DNA of 45,230 nt from Roseiarcus sp049509635 (GTDB lineage: Bacteria; Pseudomonadota; Alphaproteobacteria; Rhizobiales; Beijerinckiaceae): NCBI GenBank assembly GCA_049509635.1, contig JBEKZS010000015.1, forward strand, positions 1 through 45,230, read 5' to 3'. This document shows positions 40,858-45,230 of this stretch, one piece after another (position 1 is the stretch's first letter; each line of letters opens with the position of its first letter). Both the position numbers and the translations under genes were made by a program. The notes beneath the pieces were generated by a model that saw only the letters and a list, made by a program, of their open reading frames with translations, was not told where the DNA came from and searched no databases.

Positions 40858-42201
40858 ATGACCCAACCCCCCGCCCGGCCGGCGCCGCGCATCTCGTTCG
40901 TCTCGCTCGGCTGCCCGAAGGCGCTGGTCGACAGCGAGCGCATCCTCACCCAATTGCGCGCGGAGGGCTATGAACTGGCGCGCCAGCACGCCGGCGCCGA
41001 CGCGGTGATCGTCAACACCTGCGGCTTTCTCGACAGCGCCAAGAAGGAATCGCTGGAGGCGATCGGCGCCGCGATGGCGCAGAACGGCAAGGTGATCGTC
41101 ACCGGCTGCATGGGCGCCGAGCCCGACCAGATCCGCGACGCCTTCCCCGGGGTCAGCGCGATCACCGGCCCGCAAGCCTATGAGAGCGTGATGGCGGCGG
41201 TGCGGCGGGCGGCGCCGGCGCCGCACGATCCGTTCGTCGACCTGATCCCCGGCGAGGGCGTGCGGCTCACCCCGCGGCACTATGCTTATCTCAAGATATC
41301 AGAGGGTTGCAACAACCGCTGCAGCTTCTGCATCATTCCGAAGCTGCGCGGCGACCTGGTCTCCCGGCCCGCCGCCGACGTGCTGCGCGAGGCCGAGAAG
41401 CTGGTGAAGGCGGGCGTGCGCGAATTGATGGTGATCTCGCAGGACACCAGCGCCTATGGCCTCGACCTCGGCTACGCCGAGAGCGCCTGGGCGCGGCCCG
41501 ACGGCCCCCGCGCGGTGCGGGCGAAATTCCTCGATCTGACGCGCGAACTCGGCACGCTCGGCGCCTGGATCCGCCTGCAATACGTCTATCCCTACCCGCA
41601 CGTCGACGAGGTCGTCGCGCTAATGAACGGCGGCAACGTGCTGCCCTACATCGATATTCCGTTCCAGCACGCGGCCCCGGCGGTGCTGAAGGCGATGCGC
41701 CGGCCGGGCAACCAGGAAAAGACCCTCGAGCGGATCCGGGCGTGGCGGGCGATCTGCCCGGAGCTGACGATCCGCTCGACCTTCATCGTCGGCTTTCCCG
41801 GCGAGACCGAGGCGGATTTCGCGTTCCTGCTCGACTGGCTCGACGAGGCGAAACTCGACCGCGTCGGCGCCTTCAGATACGAGCCGGTCGCCGGAGCGCG
41901 CGCCAACGACCTCGGCCTGCCCCAGGTCCCCGCCGAGGTCAAGGAGAGCCGCTGGCGCCGGTTAATGGCGCGCCAGCAGGCGATCAGCGGCCGACGGCTG
42001 GCGGCCAAGGTCGGCAAGCGCGTCCAGGCGATCGTCGATGTCGGGGGAGCGTCGGCCGCGACCGGCCGCTCGAAGGGCGACGCGCCCGAGATCGACGGGA
42101 CGGTGCATATCGCGACCCGCCGGCCGCTGCGGCCGGGCGACATCGTCAGCGTCAAGATCGACCGCGCCGACGCCTATGATCTGCACGGGACCGCCGCATA
42201 G
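40858..42201 (+). CDS. rimO: Ribosomal protein S12 methylthiotransferase RimO
   Basis: A 447-residue radical-SAM enzyme adding a methylthio group to a conserved Asp of ribosomal protein S12. The N-terminal cluster domain has Cys in S-L-G-C-P-K-A, N-T-C-G-F and T-G-C-M-G. The radical-SAM site is C-N-N-R-C-S-F-C-I-I-P. A C-terminal TRAM domain ends the protein. V-I-S-Q-D-T-S-A-Y-G and F-Q-H-A-A-P are characteristic of RimO rather than MiaB. An upstream TTG is in frame, but the ATG at 40858 is preferred. It converges on exoR with a 4-nt gap. Confidence 0.97.
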   Translation: MTQPPARPAPRISFVSLGCPKALVDSERILTQLRAEGYELARQHAGADAVIVNTCGFLDSAKKESLEAIGAAMAQNGKVIVTGCMGAEPDQIRDAFPGVSAITGPQAYESVMAAVRRAAPAPHDPFVDLIPGEGVRLTPRHYAYLKISEGCNNRCSFCIIPKLRGDLVSRPAADVLREAEKLVKAGVRELMVISQDTSAYGLDLGYAESAWARPDGPRAVRAKFLDLTRELGTLGAWIRLQYVYPYPHVDEVVALMNGGNVLPYIDIPFQHAAPAVLKAMRRPGNQEKTLERIRAWRAICPELTIRSTFIVGFPGETEADFAFLLDWLDEAKLDRVGAFRYEPVAGARANDLGLPQVPAEVKESRWRRLMARQQAISGRRLAAKVGKRVQAIVDVGGASAATGRSKGDAPEIDGTVHIATRRPLRPGDIVSVKIDRADAYDLHGTAA

Positions 42202-42205
42202 GCGT

Positions 42206-43222
42206 TCAGGGCGGCGCGGGGGCGTCGCCGGCGTCGAACTCGGGCATCGGCACGCTGCCGAACAGGCGCGGCGCCGGCGGCAGCGAGCCACCGGCCGGCA
42301 ACAGGCCGGCCTGCGGCGAGATCGGGTCGGGCGGCGGCGGCAGCGCGCCGCGCGAATGGTCGCTGAGATAGAGCGCGGCGACCTGCCGGTCCTCGTCGCT
42401 GGCGGCGGCGAAATCCTTGGCGTAGAGGTCGCTGACCCATTCGTCCTTCGGGCCCTGGGCGGCGCTCTTGGCGATGGCGAGCCACATCAGGCCGCGCGCG
42501 CGCTGGCGCGGCACGCCGTCGCCTTCGAACAGGAGATGGCCGAGCACGGCCTGGGCGGGATGGTGATGCTTTTCGGCGGCGAGCGCGAGCCAGCGGGCCG
42601 CGCGCATGTTGTTCTTGGCGAGGCCCGCCGCCCCGTCCATATACATGCGCGCCAGATTGTACTGGGCGTCCGGGTCGCCGAAATTGGTCGCGGCGTATTG
42701 GAACATTTCGAGCGCGCGCTCGGGATCGGCCTTCAGCTCGGAATTGGCGATGCCGTTGAGGCAATAGACGCCGACAGCGACGAAGGCGTTCGACACCGCG
42801 GCTATGTCCCGCCGCTCCGGATCGTCCTCGTTGTAGGCTTCGATCAGCTGGTCGAAATACTGATAGGCCTGATAGTCGTCGTGGGGGACGCCCTGGCCCT
42901 GCGCATACATGCGCCCGAGCTTCCACTGGGCGAGCGACTGGCCGCCGGCCGCCGCATATTTCAGCGCCTCGACCGAGGATTTGGCGTCGCCGGCGCGCAG
43001 GTCGTCGATCCCGGCGCGCAGCGCCTGCTGGGCGCTCTTGAACAGCTTCAGCGGAATCTTGTCGAGCGTGGTCGGCTGCGAGCCGTCGAGCGCGAAGGCC
43101 GGACCGCTCGCCGCCAGGGCGAGCGCCAGAGCCAGGAGGGCGCCGGCGCGCGCCGCCGCCCGCCCCGCGGCGACCGGCCCGACTCGACCCCGACCATCCC
43201 CGTCGAACGCCAACGCGCTCAT
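42206..43222 (-). CDS. exoR: ExoR-like periplasmic Sel1-repeat protein
   Basis: A 338-residue secreted protein. A signal peptide occupies about residues 20-45 (hydrophobic run ending A-F-A). The mature part carries Sel1/TPR-like repeats, for example A-L-K-Y-A-A-A-G-G-Q-S-L-A-Q-W-K-L-G-R-M-Y, A-Q-Y-N-L-A-R-M-Y-M-D-G, and A-Q-A-V-L-G-H-L-L-F-E-G-D-G-V. It ends in a Pro-rich tail. The arrangement matches ExoR, which in rhizobia binds the sensor kinase ExoS in the periplasm and restrains exopolysaccharide and motility genes. No exoS or chvI lies in this window. GGAG five bases before ATG 43222 decides the start. Confidence 0.8.
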   Translation of the reverse strand: MSALAFDGDGRGRVGPVAAGRAAARAGALLALALALAASGPAFALDGSQPTTLDKIPLKLFKSAQQALRAGIDDLRAGDAKSSVEALKYAAAGGQSLAQWKLGRMYAQGQGVPHDDYQAYQYFDQLIEAYNEDDPERRDIAAVSNAFVAVGVYCLNGIANSELKADPERALEMFQYAATNFGDPDAQYNLARMYMDGAAGLAKNNMRAARWLALAAEKHHHPAQAVLGHLLFEGDGVPRQRARGLMWLAIAKSAAQGPKDEWVSDLYAKDFAAASDEDRQVAALYLSDHSRGALPPPPDPISPQAGLLPAGGSLPPAPRLFGSVPMPEFDAGDAPAPP

Positions 43223-43513
43223 CCCAACTCCGAATTTGACGTCCGGCCTGCCCCGCCCCGGGCTGGGCGGCCCCGAGCGGCGGTCGAACGATCCCTTGTC
43301 GTTTCTTGCATGAAGCAAATTAGCGCGGGGTTTATGGCGCAATCGCGGCGCGTCGGAGCGCGATCTCCGCCGCGCGAGACTTGCCCGGCCGATGTTGCGA
43401 AATTACAACTATCCCCTAAGCGATCCGGCCGCCCGGCGCGGCCTTGTCTTCCCCAGGGCTATTTGTTAGACGACCCGCCTGCTCGCGCCGGGTGACCCCT
43501 GGGCGTCGGCGAT

Positions 43514-43600
43514 GCGGCCATGGCGGAACTGGTAGACGCGCTAGCTTGAGGTGCTAGTCCTTTAACCGGGGTGGAGGTTCGAGTCCTCTTGGCCGCACCA
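43514..43600 (+). tRNA. tRNA-Leu(GAG)
   Basis: An 87-nt class II tRNA including an encoded CCA. The acceptor stem pairs 43514-43520 with 43590-43596, the discriminator is A at 43597, and the anticodon stem CTAGC/GCTAG closes a loop with anticodon GAG. A variable arm and the GGTTCGAGTCC T-arm are present. The DNA after it looks like a mobile-island edge. Confidence 0.97.
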
Positions 43601-43612
43601 GTGAATTGCCGT

Positions 43613-43625
43613 GGGGCTGAAGACG
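43613..43625 (+). repeat. 13-bp direct repeat, copy 1 (island edge candidate)
   Basis: The 13-mer starting GGGGCTGAAG occurs here, just after tRNA-Leu, and again at 45116-45128. The pair brackets the DUF3768 relic and the Abi_2 gene. Target-site or attachment-site duplication is possible, chance is not excluded. Confidence 0.3.
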
Positions 43626-43727
43626 CCTGGTTTTCGGCCCCCCGGTGACTGGCCTTGTTGCGGCGAGGGGATGGATTGTCTCGTTCGGTTCTTTTCGAGC
43701 CCGCCAATCGCCGCGCGCGACAGGTCG

Positions 43728-43747
43728 GGCGAGTTTAGAGACTCGCC
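43728..43747. terminator. Hairpin downstream of tRNA-Leu
   Basis: Arms GGCGAGT (43728-43734) and ACTCGCC (43741-43747) form a perfect 7-bp stem with a six-base loop. No T-tract. It may end tRNA transcription or be part of the island junction. Confidence 0.35.
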
Positions 43748-43783
43748 ATCTGGCTCCCCGCTCCATCCGAAGATCGCTTCAGG

Positions 43784-44035
43784 CCGGGAAACGGTCGCGC
43801 GTTCCCGGTTGCGGGCGTCGAATCCTTGCCCTCGACGAGGCCGACCACGACGCGATCGCGAGGAGGGCGGCGACCGGCCCGGGAGCATGATTTCGGGAGC
43901 ATCGACCGCGACGGCGAGCGCATCTTTTGGAAGATCAACCGCTATGACGCGGTCTGCAAGCACGGCTCGGAAGACCCCGCCGATCCGTCGCAAACAACGC
44001 GAGTCCTCGCGATCATGGTGGTCGAGGAATATTGA
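43784..44035 (+). pseudogene. Frameshifted DUF3768 gene remnant
   Basis: The last part, in one frame, reads E-H-D-F-G-S-I-D-R-D-G-E-R-I-F-W-K-I-N and then G-S-E-D-P-A-D-P-S-Q-T-T-R-V-L-A-I-M, ending V-V-E-E-Y-stop. This is the conserved C-terminus of DUF3768 proteins. Upstream, G-N-G-R-A-F-P-V-A-G-V-E-S-L-P fits the preceding strand in the same frame, but the helix between (L-D-E-A-D-H-D-A-I-A-R-R-A) is in another frame, so there are two shifts and probably a small loss. No start codon fits. DUF3768 genes are common on plasmids and integrated elements of alphaproteobacteria; function unknown. Confidence 0.62.
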
Positions 44036-44271
44036 CCCAAGCAGAGGGCGCGGCCTTTTAGCTTTGCAGCGCGAACAGCGGCGCGATCAACGGAATGGCG
44101 CTTATGAGGCTTTCGATGGTCGCGCGAGGCAAAAAGAAACTCTAGCGTTTGATTTCGAGACGCCTTCCTCGTCAGCTCTTTGTTCAGCGGCGGCGAATTG
44201 GGGTGACCGTCATCCAGCAACGCCGCACCCTCCGCTCAAGAAGCGCAAACGCAAGGTCCAGAAGCACAAAA
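44036..44271. other. Intergenic DNA between DUF3768 relic and Abi leader
   Basis: About 235 nt without a gene I can support. Composition is slightly less GC-rich than the chromosome. No repeat or conserved motif was seen. Confidence 0.45.
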
Positions 44272-44406
44272 GCCCACCTTGCGGCGGGCCTTTGCGTCAT
44301 CCTTTGACGATGAGGGGGGGCTTGCGCCCGCATTCTCAAAGCCGACGCCCCAACCTATGGTGTGCGTCTTCGAAAGTCAATGATCTGGAGGCCGTGCGGC
44401 CGCCAG
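44272..44406 (+). ncRNA. Structured leader RNA candidate upstream of the Abi_2 gene
   Basis: Four hairpins occur in order within 135 nt, ending 15 nt before the Abi start. They are: a GCCC-A-CC/GG-C-GGGC stem with one A-C mismatch (44272-44289); TCATC/GATGA (44297-44313); GACGC/GCGTC (44344-44368) with an inner ACC/GGT; and CTGG-a-GGCC / GGCC-g-CCAG (44385-44406). AbiF-type genes are known to be preceded by a conserved structured RNA (the abiF RNA motif found by comparative genomics). This region has the right place and size, but I have not shown that it fits that covariance model. A protein-coding reading of it is Lys/Pro-rich and implausible. Confidence 0.5.
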
Positions 44407-44420
44407 CGAAGGGACCACTC

Positions 44421-45083
44421 ATGGCGTTTACGCCCGCCGAGCTTCGCGAACTTCCCCTTGTGATCTCAGCGCCACGCTTCGCCACCTACCTACAAGCCAT
44501 GGGGAACGACCGCGAGCGGGCGCTTGCACTCTACGAATGGAATCTGATCCTCTCGTCCGCCTTTATCGTGCCGCTACAGGTCTGCGAGGTGGCGGTCCGC
44601 AATGGGGTCGCGGAGGCGGTCGAGAAGGTCCACGGGGCAAACTGGCCTTGGTCGAACGGCTTCCTGAGAAGCTTGCCCCGTCCGAAGCGGGCGTTCGACT
44701 ACCATCCGGATCATGATCTCCGCAGCGTCGCGGCTCGCCAGCCAACAACCGGGAAAGTGATTGCAGAACTGAAATTTGCCTTTTGGGAGCAGATTTTTAC
44801 AGCCGGGCAGGATGGCCGAATGTGGCTGGCTCATTTCCGGGCGTCATTTCCCGGCGCACCGCTCGCCACGCCAATTCCGGTCGCGCGATCCACGGCCCGC
44901 GATCATCTCGGCGCGATCCGAAAGCTTCGAAACCGGATCGCGCATCATGAGCCGATTTTCACCCGGAATGTGGCGGACGATTACAGCCGGATTCATGAGA
45001 TGATCGGCTGGCGTAGCCAGACCGCGGCGGCTTGGATGGATCGCACGCAAGGCGTCACCGCGCTCATACCTCTCAAGCCGTAG
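44421..45083 (+). CDS. Abi_2-family HEPN protein (abortive-infection type)
   Basis: A 220-residue soluble helical protein. The N-terminal L-Y-E-W-N-L-I-L-S-S-A-F, then V-C-E-V-A-V-R-N, is the typical start of Abi_2 (AbiD/AbiF-like) proteins. The middle has F-W-E-Q-I-F. The C-terminal helix holds L-R-N-R-I-A-H-H-E-P-I-F, whose R170-x4-H175 is the HEPN ribonuclease motif. Family members block phage growth by RNA cleavage or act as toxins held by an RNA. The ATG has AAGGGA upstream. A long in-frame extension back to 43,611 is not believable because it crosses the RNA-like leader. Likely carried in by the mobile element at tRNA-Leu. Confidence 0.85.
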   Translation: MAFTPAELRELPLVISAPRFATYLQAMGNDRERALALYEWNLILSSAFIVPLQVCEVAVRNGVAEAVEKVHGANWPWSNGFLRSLPRPKRAFDYHPDHDLRSVAARQPTTGKVIAELKFAFWEQIFTAGQDGRMWLAHFRASFPGAPLATPIPVARSTARDHLGAIRKLRNRIAHHEPIFTRNVADDYSRIHEMIGWRSQTAAAWMDRTQGVTALIPLKP

Positions 45084-45230
45084 CGGGCAGCGGTCCGGCG
45101 CTTGCATCGTGCGCAGGGGCTGAAGACGTATCGCCCGGACTGTCGCTCGGATGAGCTACAGCGTCCGAGTGACCCGTATCGTGTGACTTTATCTCCACCG
45201 GCGTCTTGTGTCGTATTCGCCCGGCGTCCG
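45084..45230. other. Window end after the Abi_2 gene
   Basis: No gene is visible. It contains the second copy of the 13-bp repeat (45116-45128) and a 6-bp inverted repeat (CTCGGA/TCCGAG). The island may extend beyond the window. Confidence 0.4.
45116..45128 (+). repeat. 13-bp direct repeat, copy 2 (island edge candidate)
   Basis: Identical to 43613-43625, in the same orientation, 1.5 kb away and just after the Abi_2 gene. See copy 1. Confidence 0.3.

Noticed and set aside
43562..43993. Minus-strand frame ending in C-G-Q-E-D-S-N-L-H-P-G, and a neighbouring one with R-G-L-E-P-P-P-R-L-K-D
   Set aside because: These are the familiar artefacts of translating the antisense strand of a tRNA-Leu gene; the tRNA folds perfectly.
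43611..44420. An in-frame N-terminal extension of the Abi_2 protein by 270 codons
   Set aside because: It runs through the DUF3768 relic in a different frame and through the hairpin-rich leader, and its sequence is low-complexity. The ATG at 44421 has a ribosome site and starts near the family's conserved N-terminus.

Overview
The window is high-GC DNA, apart from a few AT-rich patches, with the gene content of an alphaproteobacterium of the Hyphomicrobiales (Rhizobiales) type. The evidence is the chromosomal core order erpA / dgt-argS-SPOR-nagZ-scpA-scpB-tatA-tatB-tatC, a squalene-hopene cyclase, an ExoR-like Sel1 protein, a CtrA-type box and a ParA-containing chemosensory cluster. I cannot name a genus from the sequence alone.

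Layout. (1) 1-15,530: housekeeping. A Tat translocase operon with an EamA exporter, an isolated squalene-hopene cyclase gene, the condensin partners scpA/scpB, an unusual membrane protein with a duplicated motif, nagZ, a SPOR-domain protein, argS, a dGTPase gene, an ErpA-type Fe-S insertion protein and a pyrophosphate-type phosphofructokinase. (2) 15,692-17,758: tRNA-Gln(CUG) followed by a decayed tRNA-associated integrase, an AT-rich patch, a fragment of a DUF1275-like membrane protein and one unrecognised 299-residue gene. This looks like the scar of a genomic island. (3) 18,170-35,498: a large sensory locus. A CtrA-type box and a palindrome precede a soluble receptor with two signalling tips, a protein with three CheW domains, cheB, a possible small ORF, cheR, a truncated receiver-domain ORF, cheA, a 78-residue STAS-like protein, cheY, a membrane-anchored receptor-tip protein carrying a CheZ-type D-x-x-x-Q motif, and a ParA ATPase. 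Two divergent paralogous GGDEF-EAL proteins with different sensor ends and a BLUF blue-light receptor follow. (4) 35,546-43,222: an L-2-hydroxyglutarate-oxidase-like flavoprotein, a 77-residue protein, an MFS carrier, YciB, a His-rich secreted peptide, a glutathionyl-hydroquinone reductase, RimO and ExoR. (5) 43,514-45,230: tRNA-Leu(GAG) followed by a second island edge with a frameshifted DUF3768 gene, a region of predicted RNA hairpins and an intact Abi_2/HEPN protein.

How the parts may work together. The sensory locus reads as one module. A soluble array (double-tip receptor, triple CheW, CheA) is adapted by CheR/CheB, reset by a CheZ-like membrane protein acting on CheY, and positioned or partitioned by ParA. 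The adjacent c-di-GMP enzymes and BLUF protein suggest light and second-messenger input or output. No flagellar gene is present, so the output may not be swimming. The second notable element is the Abi_2/HEPN gene next to tRNA-Leu with a structured leader, which resembles abiF-type RNA-associated abortive-infection loci. All functional links here are inferred from sequence motifs and gene neighbourhood.
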